Source: Agromyces lapidis (GTDB lineage Bacteria; Actinomycetota; Actinomycetes; Actinomycetales; Microbacteriaceae). Taken from it: DNA of 64,000 nt. Shown one piece after another: positions 54,001-61,491 of this stretch. Under the pieces are notes generated by a model that was not told the DNA's origin, ran no database searches, and worked only from the letters and a program-made list of their open reading frames with translations. The stretch spans positions 589,176-653,175 of the forward strand of contig NZ_WBIQ01000002.1 of assembly GCF_009749405.1 (NCBI RefSeq), given 5' to 3'. Every line of letters begins with the position of its first letter. The stretch's first letter is position 1. The translations under genes and the position numbers were made by a program.

Positions 54001-54182
54001 GGCGTGCCCTTGTCGATCGCGTCGGTGTGCCGGTACTGCGTGGTCTTCGTGAAGATCAGCACATGCGCGCCGTCGTGCGCCTGCGCTGGTGCGGCGGCCG
54101 CCACGATCGCGCCGGCGGCGAGGATCGAGGCGAGCGTCCCGGCGAGGAGCCGGGAGAGGACATGGGGCAGTTTCGTCAGCAT
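48081..54182 (-). CDS. Secreted 2033-residue protein: ThuA + sorbosone-dehydrogenase-like + PKD + CBM6-like + repeats
   Basis: The Sec signal peptide ends APAQA (35). Domains in order, by eye: ThuA/glutamine-amidotransferase-like (about 38-262; VLIFTKTTQYRH, GGIVAIHNATD, AWVTAMGHFG), a glucose/sorbosone dehydrogenase-like propeller (about 275-728; FAMDIAEDGRVFYTE, HTGGGLDFD, RNPFRFSID), PKD (731-816), a linker domain (817-925), CBM6-like (927-1053), an Ig-like domain (to about 1140), three concanavalin/LamG-like modules (to about 1770), and two Ig-like OmpL47 repeats (each with FRSTD/YRSTDAAGN). No sortase signal. ATG 54182 follows GGAGGTCTC. The substrate is unknown but should be a carbohydrate polymer. 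Confidence 0.88.
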   Translation of the reverse strand: MLTKLPHVLSRLLAGTLASILAAGAIVAAAAPAQAHDGAHVLIFTKTTQYRHTDAIDKGTPLITAALEAEDMVVTHTEDSTVFNDQALAEYDAVIMFQTSGDPWNADQKAALERYQHAGGGIVAIHNATDMRGNYAWWDELVGSLMPGHAATGTDPGQPGTVRIEDDTHPSTAHFEADRWDRADEWYNFSNNVRGTAHVLATMDESTYDAGGNAMGYDHPISWCKPYDGGRAWVTAMGHFGSHFEEPDLIEHIVGGVKYAAGVEAGDCGGTSWGNFEKVALDQNTSAPFAMDIAEDGRVFYTELVRGQVRVWDPATNAVTTALELDVYSGGEDGLLGIALDPDFTENGRVYLYRSPDAPDNSDPSSFFSRVSRFTMENGVIDPASEELIIEVPARRLPDEPGHTGGGLDFDAQGNLYLGVGDDVNPHSEPSGGYAPLSTRPGTFHDARETSANTNDLRGKLLRITPKADGPGYTIPEGNLFPEADDTDDKTLPEIYAMGFRNPFRFSIDQSTGAISLADYSPDNSSDAPATRGPAGIAEWNYITSPGNYGWPLCMGQNEPFRDVDYTTNPVTVGDYFDCGAPINDSPRNTGLTELPAARGADLAYGYKRSSVPGIIPQGGGLAPMGGPVYEYDPELVSDTKFPASYDGKPFFYEWARNKMYSIQLAGGDATPGDQIEKVNAFLPQEQFLAPIDSRFGPDGSLYVLDWGGGFGRDNPNSGLHRIDYIQGSRSPIAKISTDRDSGQAPLAVAFDGSGSSDPENAALQFAWDFDGDGTTDATTPQASHSYAADGVYDARLTVTDPDGKTGTTTAPITVGNTRPQVGISLPPDGAFFDFGDDLSWASQVSDPEDGTVDGSEVIIQPALGHDDHAHPLTPLSGLTGTTPTSLGGHAPDEDIFFAIDARYTDHGGEGGVNPLTGSATTLVFPKVKQAEFFDGSSPGVSVVASRDVGGAEGDRMVVARDGDWVTYDPVSFHRIERLALRVSAVAAGTGIELRQGAVDGELLATAAVPATGSTRFADVTLDVSSFSGDSMNLFLVFRGGEVKLNFLEAIGRGSSPTAAPEVAITSPEPGIQLEPGQDVTVEAAASDEFNTDGSVEAVEFFVDGESIGTDDSSPYTAEWASPEEGLYELTAAATNAAGKSKTSRVVLSQVGELFGDLVPFTNADGLFERIGAGKFRVTGAGDNTWQGTDEYSTLYAPAGGDEDWEAVVKVDAQQNTNGSAKAGIIVRNDLTQPGSSPGYAMVGIRPSNGVEFLADLDGNGQLDTSVAGGTTSYPVWVKLKRSGTDYTAYFSKNGTSWTQVGGAVTLADAASTQDVGMFMVAHSGSAGVVDFSEFAIDTEPQGPEPEQPLEPLMCTGAPFSDEFDAPALAPSWTVRSGAVPVTQSGGAVTLPVTAGDINEASTGPVSFIGKPTPAGAWEATTKIDLAHTSHWQWAGLVLHGSDDEYNKLAFVRSQNGGRFIEFQSETAGSRSTAASPTLPADFPSTVHLKLTSDGSVLKGAYSADGQSWTALAGQLQQKPNARLGVMAAGDLGSTPTVAKVDWLRVTPDADTRTTVTPSDAFDGTALDGCRWAQSVRYDSNHLEVADGHLAIETQPGDINGSNPVSPRNFILTEAPEGDWVASTKLKAPLKHRWQLAGLMMWADDDNYVKADIVAYNNPGTALDLRAELAGEKDAAGIGNRNLDIADSSESGYWYLRVTKSGSSYSAEVSDGGVNWTSIGQPITFDRPLRGIGLMAIGPQQEESTVVEFDSFDLEVPQVDVTAPSTELAWNPAEPDGAEGWYTAAPSFSLEAGDGDGTGVASTEYAIGDGVWTAYTEPVEVTGEGEIAVRYRSTDAAGNVEEERSASARLDTVAPVTTATVEEIVRGAVFTLTGVDDTSGVAGTEVRVDGGDWVAYDAPVTVTGAGEHTVEFRSTDVAGNAEEAQTAEITIDEPLPVEVGVTASAAPQCVAGTAQLAVYAANTGNMASDVVITTPWGTHEIADVAAGSAVYHLFDTGTAKLKKGSVTVAVRHHDGEREYLKEVKVAHAKMTCK

Positions 54183-54248
54183 GAGACCTCCGTTGGTTTC
54201 CAATGCTGGACACGCGTGCGATCACGAACGTGTGCGAGTCCGGTCCCG

Positions 54249-54298
54249 AACCTAGGGGAGACTTTTGCCGTCGGTCAAGCAAAAGATGTGAGAACATC
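54249..54298 (-). promoter_or_regulatory. Promoter and operator of the giant secreted protein gene
   Basis: On the minus strand TTGACC (54278-54273) and TAGGTT (54254-54249) are separated by 18 bp, the best sigma-70-like promoter of the window. Just upstream lies GATGT-gaga-ACATC (54285-54298), a perfect inverted repeat in an A/T-rich patch, suggesting substrate-controlled transcription. Confidence 0.65.
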
Positions 54299-54368
54299 GA
54301 CTTCTTATTGATCAGGACTGTTGAGTAATGCGCAGCACCGCGCAGAATGACGGGAGGTCAGCGCCGAT

Positions 54369-55226
54369 TCAGTCGAGCGGGGCGACGGCCGACCACGGCA
54401 GGGTGAGCTCGCCGAGACGGGCGCGCCGCGGGCCGCCGATGATGGGCCAGCCCTCGTGGCGCAGCGTCGCGACGGTCGCGATCCAGCGCTGCGACGGGCC
54501 GTACACCGCCATCGCCGCATGCGTCCGCCACGCCAGGTCGAGGTCGACGAGCAGGCCGTGGATCCGCTCGCCCGGCACGTTGCGGTGGATGAGCGCCTTC
54601 GGGAGGCGCTCGGCGACGATCGAGGGCAGTTCGAGGCCCGAGCGGCGCAGGCTCACGGTGAAGGTCCGCGGTCCGGATGCCCCGAGCCCGACCCAGCTCG
54701 AGACCCGGCCGAGTTCGTCGCAGGTGCCCTCGACGAGCAGCCCGCCGGGCGCGAGCCGCGAGCGCATCAGGCTCCAGGCCGCGTCGACCTCGGCCTCGTC
54801 GTACTGGCGCAGCACGTTGAACGCGCGGATCACCGCGGGGCGGCGCCCGCCCGGCACCGGCACCTCGAAACCCCCGATGGCGAAGTCGACGTCGAGCGAG
54901 GCGCTGAAGTGGGCATCGCCCGACGCGACCGCGGCGAGCTGCTCGCGCGCGACCTTCACCCGCTCGGGCTCGATCTCGAGGCCGAGCACCCGCACATCGG
55001 GCCGCACGTGTGCGAGGCGCGAGGCGAGCTCGAGGGTGGTCACGCCGCTCGCCCCGTAGCCGAGGTCGACGACGAAAGGGTCGGGTGCGTGCAGCAGGGC
55101 GGGATGCGCGGCGATCCACCGGTCGACCCGGCGCAGCCGATTCGTGTTCGTGGTGCCGCGGGTGACGGTTCCCACGCGCTGCCCGGGCCGGAGCCGCCGG
55201 GGGTGGGGCGAGGCATCCGCGGGCAT
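54369..55226 (-). CDS. Class I SAM-dependent methyltransferase-like protein
   Basis: 285 residues from ATG 55226; CAGACT ends 6 nt upstream. The SAM-binding start is PFVVDLGYGASGVTTLELASRL (motif I, here D-L-G-Y-G-A), followed by LGLEIEPERVKVAREQL (motif II acidic residue) and, after AVIRAFNVLRQYDEAEVDAAW, LAPGGLLVEGTCDE. The acceptor is unknown. It is read alone, divergent from gpmA. Confidence 0.85.
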   Translation of the reverse strand: MPADASPHPRRLRPGQRVGTVTRGTTNTNRLRRVDRWIAAHPALLHAPDPFVVDLGYGASGVTTLELASRLAHVRPDVRVLGLEIEPERVKVAREQLAAVASGDAHFSASLDVDFAIGGFEVPVPGGRRPAVIRAFNVLRQYDEAEVDAAWSLMRSRLAPGGLLVEGTCDELGRVSSWVGLGASGPRTFTVSLRRSGLELPSIVAERLPKALIHRNVPGERIHGLLVDLDLAWRTHAAMAVYGPSQRWIATVATLRHEGWPIIGGPRRARLGELTLPWSAVAPLD

Positions 55227-55315
55227 GCTGCAAGTCTGCCAGCCCGCCGGCCGCCCTCGCGGCCGCCGGGCGGTCATCGGGCTTCACGCGGGCAGGGCCG
55301 AGGATGCCTCGCCGC

Positions 55316-55321
55316 TAGGCT
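55316..55321 (+). promoter_or_regulatory. -10 element of leaderless gpmA
   Basis: TAGGCT ends 6 nt before ATG 55328; there is no ribosome-binding site. Confidence 0.6.
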
Positions 55322-55327
55322 GGTGGC

Positions 55328-56074
55328 ATGCCTCACACCCTCGTGCTGCTCCGTCACGGCAACAGCGAATGGAACCAGAAGAACCTGTTCACCGGTTGGG
55401 TCGACGTCCGGCTCTCCGAGCTCGGTCGCACCGAGGCCGCTCGGGCGGGCGAGCTGCTCGCCGAGTCGGGTCTCCTGCCCGACGTGCTGCACACCTCGGT
55501 GCTCACCCGCGCGATCCAGACGGCCAACATCGCGCTCGACGTCGCCGACCGCGCCTGGATCGACGTGCGTCGCAGCTGGCGCCTCAACGAGCGTCACTAC
55601 GGTGCGCTGCAGGGCCTCGACAAGGCCGAGACGCTCGAGAAGTACGGCCCCGAGCAGTTCCAGCTGTGGCGTCGCTCGTTCGACGTGCCCCCGCCGGTGC
55701 TCGCCGACGACGCCGAGTACTCGCAGGTCGGCGACCCGCGCTACGCGGGCCTCGCCGACGGCGAGCTGCCTCGGACCGAGTGCCTGAAGGACGTCATCGC
55801 GCGCATGCTGCCGTACTGGCAGTCCGACATCGTGCCCGACCTCGCCGACGGCAAGACGGTGCTCGTGACCGCGCACGGCAACTCGCTCCGCGCGCTCGTG
55901 AAGCACCTCGACGGGATCAGCGACGACGACATCGCCGAGCTCAACATCCCGACCGGCATCCCGCTCGTCTACGAGCTCGACGACGAGTTCCGCCCGACGA
56001 AGCCGGGCGAGTACCTCGACCCCGAGGCCGCGGCAGCCGGTGCGGCCGCGGTGGCGGCGCAGGGCAAGAAGTAG
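55328..56074 (+). CDS. gpmA: 2,3-bisphosphoglycerate-dependent phosphoglycerate mutase
   Basis: 248 residues. It interconverts 3- and 2-phosphoglycerate in glycolysis. The phospho-histidine is His10 in [20 protein letters not shown], the second His is in [17 protein letters not shown], and [18 protein letters not shown] carries the catalytic Glu. The C-terminus has an Ala-rich extension ([15 protein letters not shown]). Leaderless start. Confidence 0.97.
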   Translation: MPHTLVLLRHGNSEWNQKNLFTGWVDVRLSELGRTEAARAGELLAESGLLPDVLHTSVLTRAIQTANIALDVADRAWIDVRRSWRLNERHYGALQGLDKAETLEKYGPEQFQLWRRSFDVPPPVLADDAEYSQVGDPRYAGLADGELPRTECLKDVIARMLPYWQSDIVPDLADGKTVLVTAHGNSLRALVKHLDGISDDDIAELNIPTGIPLVYELDDEFRPTKPGEYLDPEAAAAGAAAVAAQGKK

Positions 56075-56085
56075 CGCGAAGCACG

Positions 56086-56119
56086 CGAAGGGCGGATGCC
56101 GTACGGCATCCGCCCTTCG
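56086..56119. terminator. Bidirectional terminator between gpmA and phoU
   Basis: A perfect 15-bp stem (56086-56100, 56105-56119) with a GTAC tetraloop that is itself symmetric. Confidence 0.8.
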
Positions 56120-56152
56120 TCGTACCGGGCGCGGCTCGCGACCGGGGTGCGC

Positions 56153-56812
56153 TCAGAGCGCGGACTTCTCCGGGTCCCAATCGCCGGTCGCGAGGTACTG
56201 CACCTTCTTCGCGATCGAGACCGCGTGGTCGGCGAAGCGCTCGTGGTAGCGGCTCGCGAGGGTCGCGTCGACGGTGTCGACGGTCTCGCCCTTCCACTTC
56301 TCGCCGAGCACCTTGTCGAAGACCGAGAGGTGCAGCGCATCGACCTTGTCGTCCTCGTTGCGGATCTCCTCGGCGAGGTGCACGTCCTCGGTGCGGAGGA
56401 GGTCGACGAGCCTGCGGGCGATCTCGACGTCGAGTCGGCCCATCTCCGCGAAGGTCGGGCGCAGCGACTTCGGCACGACCTTGTCGGGGAAGCGGTAGCG
56501 GGCGAGCTGCGAGATGTGGGTCGACATGTCGCCCATGCGCTCGAGCGACGCGCTGATGCGCAGCGCGCTCACGACGATGCGCAGGTCGCGCGCGACCGGC
56601 TGCTGCTTCGCGAGGATCGTGATCGCGAGCTCGTCGAGCTCGACGGCGGCCTGGTCGATCTTGTCGTCGTCGGCGATCACCTCCTCGGCGAGACTCACGT
56701 CGGATTCGTTGAACGCCCGAGTCGCCTTGTCGATCGAAACCGCGACGAGGTCGGCGATCTCCACGAGTCGCTCCTGCACCTCGGCCAGTTCCTGCTGGAA
56801 CACCTCACGCAT
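56153..56812 (-). CDS. phoU: Phosphate-signalling protein PhoU
   Basis: 219 residues forming two PhoU three-helix bundles: MREVFQQELAEVQERLVEIADLVAVSIDKAT and the second repeat RPTFAEMGRLDVEIARRLVDLL, each with the metal-binding E/D-x-x-x-D pattern (EVIADDDKIDQ, EIRNEDDKVDALH). PhoU links PstSCAB to the SenX3/RegX3 sensor so that the response is off when phosphate is plentiful. It is divergent from senX3, the usual actinobacterial layout. Confidence 0.96.
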   Translation of the reverse strand: MREVFQQELAEVQERLVEIADLVAVSIDKATRAFNESDVSLAEEVIADDDKIDQAAVELDELAITILAKQQPVARDLRIVVSALRISASLERMGDMSTHISQLARYRFPDKVVPKSLRPTFAEMGRLDVEIARRLVDLLRTEDVHLAEEIRNEDDKVDALHLSVFDKVLGEKWKGETVDTVDATLASRYHERFADHAVSIAKKVQYLATGDWDPEKSAL

Positions 56813-56897
56813 GCTCGAATTCCTTGCCTCTCATCGTCCGCGCGCACAGCACGAACCCTCCGGGACGACCCGGCTCCGGGACATCCTCCCGGCCGGA

Positions 56898-56926
56898 GAT
56901 GAACAACAGGTGCCGGGATGCTGAAC
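56898..56926. promoter_or_regulatory. PHO-like repeats between phoU and senX3
   Basis: GATGAAC (56898-56904) and GCTGAAC (56920-56926) are 22 bp apart, two 11-bp units, resembling GTTCA(C/T)C half-sites on the minus strand with a degenerate middle unit. Probable RegX3 autoregulation. Confidence 0.45.
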
Positions 56927-56984
56927 ACTCCCTAACGTAGCGCCGCACAGCGGGAAGACGGCCTTCCTTCGCGTGCCGCCTCGT

Positions 56985-56990
56985 TAGTCT
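56985..56990 (+). promoter_or_regulatory. -10 element of leaderless senX3
   Basis: TAGTCT ends 6 nt before ATG 56997. Confidence 0.6.
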
Positions 56991-56996
56991 GGTGCC

Positions 56997-58229
56997 ATGG
57001 ACTCCACGTGGGCAGTGCTCACCGCGCTCGCCTTCGGCATCTTCCTCGGCGCCGCATTCATGGTGATGCTGCACGTCGCCGAGCGCCGCGGCTCGAGTGC
57101 GGCCCGGGTCGTCGCGCCGACGATCCCCGATGGTGTCGACCAGGTGCTCGAGGTGCTCGAGTCCGCGGGCGTGGTGCTCGACCCCTCGAACAACGTGCTG
57201 CGCGCCTCGCCCGGCGCGCTCGCGATGGGGCTCGTGCGCCAGCAGGCGCTCGTGCACCCCGAACTGCTCGAGCTCGTCTCGACGGTGCGCCGCTCGGGCG
57301 ACCCCGTCGCCGAGGAGCTGACGGTCGCGCGCTCGCCCTACGGCGAGTCGCCGCTGCGCCTGCGGGTGCGCGTCGCCCGCCTCGGCACCCGGTTCGTGCT
57401 CCTCCTCGCCGAGGACCGCACCGAGTCGTACCGGCTCGACGAGGTGCGTCGCGACTTCGTCGCGAACATCAGCCACGAGCTGAAGACGCCGATCGCGAGC
57501 GTCAGCCTCCTCGCCGAGGCGCTCGACCAGGCCGCCGACGAGCCCGACCAGGTGCGTCGCTTCGCGGGCCGGCTGTCGGTCGAGGCGAGCCGGCTGGCGC
57601 ACATCACGAGCGAGGTGATCGAGCTGTCGCGGCTCCAGGCCAGGGACGCGTTGCGGCCCGACGTGCTCGTCGACGTCGACGAGATCGTCGCGGCGGCGGT
57701 CGACCAGAACCGCGTGGTCGCGGGCGGCAAGCGCGTCGACGTCGCCGTCAAGGCGGGCACCGGCGCCCGCGTCTACGGCGATCGCGCCCTCATGATCGTC
57801 GCGGTGCACAACCTCGTCGCGAACGCGATCGCCTACTCGAACGAGGGCGGTCGGGTCGGCGTCGGCGTGAAGGTCGAGGGCGACGAGGTCGAGATCGCCG
57901 TCACCGACCAGGGCATCGGCATCGAGAGCGACGACCTCGACCGCGTGTTCGAACGCTTCTACCGGGTCGATCAGGCCCGCTCGCGCAACACCGGCGGCTC
58001 GGGGCTCGGGCTCAGCATCGTGAAGCACACGGTGCAGAACCACGGCGGCGACGTGCGCGTGTGGTCGCAGCCCGGCCGAGGCTCGACGTTCATGATCAAG
58101 CTCCCGCTCGCCGAGACGCCCATCGTCGCCGGCGAAGCGGTCGACGACGCGGGCGGGGCCGAGACGGCCCCGGCCGATGCCAGATCGGCTGCGAAGCTCG
58201 CAGCCTCCCAGCAAGGAGACCGTACGTGA
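56997..58229 (+). CDS. senX3: Sensor histidine kinase SenX3
   Basis: 410 residues. A single N-terminal membrane helix (WAVLTALAFGIFLGAAFMVML) is followed by a PAS-like region (about 45-140), the HisKA box DFVANISHELKTPIASVSLL with His160, and the ATPase domain with HNLVANAIAYSNEGG (N box), DQGIGIESDDLDRVFERFYRVD and GGSGLGLSIVKH. It senses phosphate status through PstSCAB-PhoU. The leaderless start is supported by TAGTCT. It overlaps regX3 (GTGA). Confidence 0.96.
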   Translation: MDSTWAVLTALAFGIFLGAAFMVMLHVAERRGSSAARVVAPTIPDGVDQVLEVLESAGVVLDPSNNVLRASPGALAMGLVRQQALVHPELLELVSTVRRSGDPVAEELTVARSPYGESPLRLRVRVARLGTRFVLLLAEDRTESYRLDEVRRDFVANISHELKTPIASVSLLAEALDQAADEPDQVRRFAGRLSVEASRLAHITSEVIELSRLQARDALRPDVLVDVDEIVAAAVDQNRVVAGGKRVDVAVKAGTGARVYGDRALMIVAVHNLVANAIAYSNEGGRVGVGVKVEGDEVEIAVTDQGIGIESDDLDRVFERFYRVDQARSRNTGGSGLGLSIVKHTVQNHGGDVRVWSQPGRGSTFMIKLPLAETPIVAGEAVDDAGGAETAPADARSAAKLAASQQGDRT

Positions 58230-58906
58230 CCCGCATCCTGCTCGTCGAAGACGAGATCGCCCTCTCCGACCCGCTGAGCTTCCTGCTCGAGCGCGAGGGG
58301 TACGAGATCGAGGTCGCCGCCGACGGCCCCTCGGCGATCGCCGCCTTCGACCGCGACGGCGCCGACCTGGTGCTGCTCGACCTCATGCTGCCGGGGCTGC
58401 CGGGCACCGAGGTCTGCCGCGAGATCCGCACCCGCTCGGCCGTGCCGATCATCATGCTCACGGCGAAGGACTCGGAGATCGACATCGTCGTCGGGCTCGA
58501 GCTCGGCGCCGACGACTACGTCACGAAGCCGTACAAGACGCGCGAGCTGCTCGCCCGCATCCGGGCGGTGCTGCGCCGCCGCACCGAGATCGAGGACTTC
58601 GACGAGGCCGTGCTCGAGGGCGGGCGCGTCAAGATGGACGTCGACCGGCACACGGTCGAGGTCGACGGGGAAGCCGTGCCCATGCCGCTGAAGGAATTCG
58701 AGCTGCTCGAACTGCTCATGCGCAACCCGGGGCGGGTGCTCACCCGCGGCCAGTTGATCGACCGGGTCTGGGGAAGCGACTACTTCGGCGACACGAAGAC
58801 GCTCGACGTGCACATCAAGCGCATCCGCTCGAAGATCGAGGTCGCACCGTCCGAGCCGGTGCAGCTCGTCACCGTTCGCGGGCTCGGTTATCGATTCGAG
58901 GCCTGA
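58226..58906 (+). CDS. regX3: Response regulator RegX3
   Basis: 226 residues, OmpR class. Receiver: VEDE (7-10), phosphoacceptor Asp52 in LVLLDLMLPGLPG, LTAKDSE and YVTKPYKT. Winged helix: MPLKEFELLELLMRNPGRVLTRGQLIDRVWG and TLDVHIKRIRSKI, close to mycobacterial RegX3. GTG 58226 overlaps the senX3 stop, with AAGGAG upstream. It is expected to bind the PHO-like repeats before pstS and between phoU and senX3. Confidence 0.96.
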   Translation: MTRILLVEDEIALSDPLSFLLEREGYEIEVAADGPSAIAAFDRDGADLVLLDLMLPGLPGTEVCREIRTRSAVPIIMLTAKDSEIDIVVGLELGADDYVTKPYKTRELLARIRAVLRRRTEIEDFDEAVLEGGRVKMDVDRHTVEVDGEAVPMPLKEFELLELLMRNPGRVLTRGQLIDRVWGSDYFGDTKTLDVHIKRIRSKIEVAPSEPVQLVTVRGLGYRFEA

Positions 58907-58934
58907 GGCCGGCGCCCGCAGGGGCTCAGACATG

Positions 58935-58967
58935 CGAAGAGCGGATGCCGGTGGCATCCGCTCTTCG
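58935..58967. terminator. Bidirectional terminator after regX3
   Basis: A perfect 15-bp stem (58935-58949, 58953-58967) with a 3-nt loop. Confidence 0.8.
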
Positions 58968-58988
58968 TCGCGTTCAGTGGGTCGCGGC

Positions 58989-59465
58989 TCAGGGAACGAG
59001 CGACTCGTACTCGGGCAGACGCCCGTCGAGCACCGGAACCTGCTTCTCGACGCCTTCGGCCGAGCCGTACTGGAAGTAGATCGGCAGGAGCGAACCGGGG
59101 TCGACGCCGATGCCCTCGAGGACGATCGGCTCGACGACGTCGATGTCTTCGGCCGCGTCGACGCCGAAGGCGACCGTGGCGCCCGCGTCGACCGGGATGG
59201 TCACGGTGTCGCCGCCGTCGACCTGCACGTCGAGATCGACGTCGTCTTCACCGTTGTTCACGATGGTCAGCACGAGCGTGCCGTCGACGCCGTCGTCGCT
59301 GACGACGAGGATGTTGCGCAGGTCGAGGTCGCCGACGTTCGCGGAGACGCCGTCGCTCGCGTCGTAGTGCTCGGTCGTCGCCTGGTAGGTGATCATCGAG
59401 CAACCGCTCGCGCCGAGGGCGACGCCGAGGGCCAGAGCAGCGGATGCGGCGAGACGCGCCTTCAC
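58989..59465 (-). CDS. Small secreted lipoprotein, unknown function
   Basis: 158 residues from GTG 59465 (GGAGGTTCT directly upstream). The signal peptide ends with lipobox GASGC. The mature part is an acidic beta-sandwich-like sequence (DLDLRNILVVSDDGVDGTLVLTIVNNGEDDVDLDVQV) without catalytic motif, similar in style to DUF461/PCuAC-type lipoproteins, but the copper-binding Met/His residues are absent. It is divergent from carD. Confidence 0.8.
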   Translation of the reverse strand: MKARLAASAALALGVALGASGCSMITYQATTEHYDASDGVSANVGDLDLRNILVVSDDGVDGTLVLTIVNNGEDDVDLDVQVDGGDTVTIPVDAGATVAFGVDAAEDIDVVEPIVLEGIGVDPGSLLPIYFQYGSAEGVEKQVPVLDGRLPEYESLVP

Positions 59466-59588
59466 AGAACCTCCAAGTGCGAAACTGCGCGCACGAACCA
59501 GGCGGCACGTGCGATCGAATCCGAGCATATCGTACGCGGGGGCGCCAGCGAGAAGGGGAGGCGAACCTTAGCACGATCGGGAATGTGA

Positions 59589-59594
59589 TATCCT
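59589..59594 (+). promoter_or_regulatory. -10 element of carD
   Basis: TATCCT, 26 nt upstream of the ATG; GAAAGG near 59605 is the ribosome-binding site, so carD has a short leader, unlike most genes here. Confidence 0.5.
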
Positions 59595-59620
59595 GAAAGT
59601 TGCCGAAAGGACTACCATTC

Positions 59621-60103
59621 ATGCTTTTTGAGGTTGGCGAAACCGTCGTTTACCCCCACCACGGTGCCGCAACGATCACCGAGGTCAAGAAACGCATCAT
59701 CAAGGGTGAAGAGAAGCTCTACCTCAAGCTGAACGTCACGCAGGGCGACCTCGTCATCGAGGTGCCCGCCGAGAACGTCGACCTCGTCGGCGTCCGCGAC
59801 GTCATCGGCAAAGAGGGCCTCGACAAGGTCTTCGAGGTGCTGCGCGCCCCCTTCACCGAGGAGCCGACCAACTGGTCGCGTCGCTACAAGGCGAACCTCG
59901 AGAAGCTCGCGTCGGGCGATGTCATCAAGGTCTCCGAGGTCGTGCGCGACCTGTGGCGCCGCGACCAGGACCGCGGCCTCTCCGCAGGTGAGAAGCGCAT
60001 GCTCGCGAAGGCGCGCCAGATCCTGATCTCCGAGCTCGCGCTCGCCGAGAAGACCGACGAAGAGGCGGCGTCGACCGTGCTCGACGAGGTGCTCGCGTCC
60101 TAG
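59621..60103 (+). CDS. carD: CarD/CdnL RNA-polymerase-binding regulator
   Basis: 160 residues. The N-terminal RNA-polymerase-interaction (Tudor-like) domain reads [20 protein letters not shown] with [17 protein letters not shown]. The C-terminal helical DNA-binding domain has [43 protein letters not shown]. CarD stabilises open complexes at rRNA and housekeeping promoters and is essential in mycobacteria. A terminator hairpin separates it from ispDF. Confidence 0.97.
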   Translation: MLFEVGETVVYPHHGAATITEVKKRIIKGEEKLYLKLNVTQGDLVIEVPAENVDLVGVRDVIGKEGLDKVFEVLRAPFTEEPTNWSRRYKANLEKLASGDVIKVSEVVRDLWRRDQDRGLSAGEKRMLAKARQILISELALAEKTDEEAASTVLDEVLAS

Positions 60104-60120
60104 CGGGTCGCTCGATCCTT

Positions 60121-60158
60121 CGACGAACGGCGGGTGCGTGAGCACCCGCCGTTCGTCG
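60121..60158 (+). terminator. Terminator after carD
   Basis: A perfect 17-bp stem (60121-60137, 60142-60158) with a GTGA loop, 18 nt after the stop. Confidence 0.8.
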
Positions 60159-60205
60159 TCTCCGGCGCCGCACATCGGGCCACCGCGGTCGCGGGCACCC
60201 GGTAC

Positions 60206-60211
60206 TACGCT
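60206..60211 (+). promoter_or_regulatory. -10 element of leaderless ispDF
   Basis: TACGCT ends 6 nt before GTG 60218, which also decides the start codon. Confidence 0.55.
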
Positions 60212-60217
60212 CGAACC

Positions 60218-61447
60218 GTGAGTTCTGCGATCGCCGTCATCGTCGTCGCCGCGGGCAGCGGCACCCGCCTCGGTCATGCCGAGCCCAAGGCCTTCGTGCC
60301 GCTCGGCGGCGACACGGTGCTCGCCGCCTCGGTCTCGGGCGTGCTCGCGATGCGCCGGGCTCCGCACCTCGTGCTCGTGGTCCCGGGCGATCGCGTCGAG
60401 GCCGCACGCGAGCGATTCGCCGTGGATGCGGCCGACGTCGGTGCCGCGCTCGACGTCGTCGCCGGGGGAGCGACCCGGCAGGAGTCCGTCGCGGCCGGGC
60501 TCGCCGTGCTCCCCGCCGCCGTCGAGACGGTGCTCGTGCACGACGCCGCACGCGCGCTCACCCCCGCCCTGCTCTTCGACGAGGTCGCCGCCGCCGTGCG
60601 GGCGCGACGGCACGGCATCGTCCCGGCCCTCGACGTCGTCGACACCGTGAAGCGCGTCGCGGTCGACGGGCGGGTCGTCGAGACCGTCGACCGCTCGAGC
60701 CTGCGGGCGGTGCAGACCCCGCAGGGCTTCCCGCGGTCATCGCTCGATCACGCCTACGCCACGGCGCGCGGTGAGTTCACCGACGATGCGGCGCTCGTGG
60801 CCGCCGCCGGGCTCGTCGTCGAGACCGTCCCCGGCGACGTGCGCGCGTTCAAGATCACCGTGCCCGCCGACCTCCGCCGGGCCGAGCAGCTCCTCGCCGA
60901 GCAGCGAGGTACCGAGGCGAGGGCCTCCGAGCCGAGCGCGGCCGACGCCACGCCCGCAGCGGCGGCGCGCACCGCGCTGCCGCGGATCGGCACCGGCACC
61001 GACGTGCACGCCTTCGCCGACGACGACACCCCGCTCTGGCTCGCGGGCCTGCTCTGGCCCGGCGAACGGGGGCTCTCGGGGCACTCCGACGGCGACGCCG
61101 CGGCGCATGCCGTGTGCGACGCGCTCCTCGCGGCGGCCGGCCTCGGCGATGTCGGCCAGATCTTCGGCACGGCCGACGCGCGGTTCGCCGGGGCGCACGG
61201 CGAGGTGTTCCTGGCCGAGACCCGGCGCCTCGTCGAGGCATCCGGTTTTCTCATCGGCAACGTCAGCGTGCAGATCGTGGGCAACCGCCCGAAGCTCGCG
61301 CCCCGCAGGACCGAGGCCGAGGTGCTGCTCTCGCGGGTGCTCGGGGCGCCCGTCAGCGTCGCCGCGACGACGAGCGACGCGCTCGGGTTCACCGGTCGCG
61401 GCGAGGGGGTCGCGGCCATCGCGACCGCGCTGATCGTTCCGGCCTGA
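60218..61447 (+). CDS. ispDF: Bifunctional MEP cytidylyltransferase / MEcPP synthase (IspD-IspF fusion)
   Basis: 409 residues for two steps of the MEP isoprenoid pathway. IspD (about 1-230): [48 protein letters not shown]. IspF (about 250-409): [11 protein letters not shown] with zinc ligands Asp and His, [31 protein letters not shown]. The two are joined by an Ala/Ser/Thr-rich linker. Natural IspDF fusions are known in some bacteria. GTG 60218 was chosen from the leaderless promoter; earlier in-frame codons overlap the carD terminator. Confidence 0.95.
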   Translation: MSSAIAVIVVAAGSGTRLGHAEPKAFVPLGGDTVLAASVSGVLAMRRAPHLVLVVPGDRVEAARERFAVDAADVGAALDVVAGGATRQESVAAGLAVLPAAVETVLVHDAARALTPALLFDEVAAAVRARRHGIVPALDVVDTVKRVAVDGRVVETVDRSSLRAVQTPQGFPRSSLDHAYATARGEFTDDAALVAAAGLVVETVPGDVRAFKITVPADLRRAEQLLAEQRGTEARASEPSAADATPAAAARTALPRIGTGTDVHAFADDDTPLWLAGLLWPGERGLSGHSDGDAAAHAVCDALLAAAGLGDVGQIFGTADARFAGAHGEVFLAETRRLVEASGFLIGNVSVQIVGNRPKLAPRRTEAEVLLSRVLGAPVSVAATTSDALGFTGRGEGVAAIATALIVPA

Positions 61448-61479
61448 CGCGCGACGCGGGCCCCGCCGGGTCGCGCCGG

Positions 61480-61485
61480 TAAGCT
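61480..61485 (+). promoter_or_regulatory. -10 element of leaderless cysS
   Basis: TAAGCT ends 6 nt before GTG 61492, favouring that start over TTG 61486. Confidence 0.55.
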
Positions 61486-61491
61486 TTGCAG

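Noticed and set aside
47931..54311. A 2126-codon open frame on the plus strand opposite the giant secreted protein
   Set aside because: It has no domain motif, is Val/Arg/Asp-biased and follows the codon periodicity of the minus-strand gene. The minus frame has a signal peptide, a ribosome-binding site and recognisable domains.
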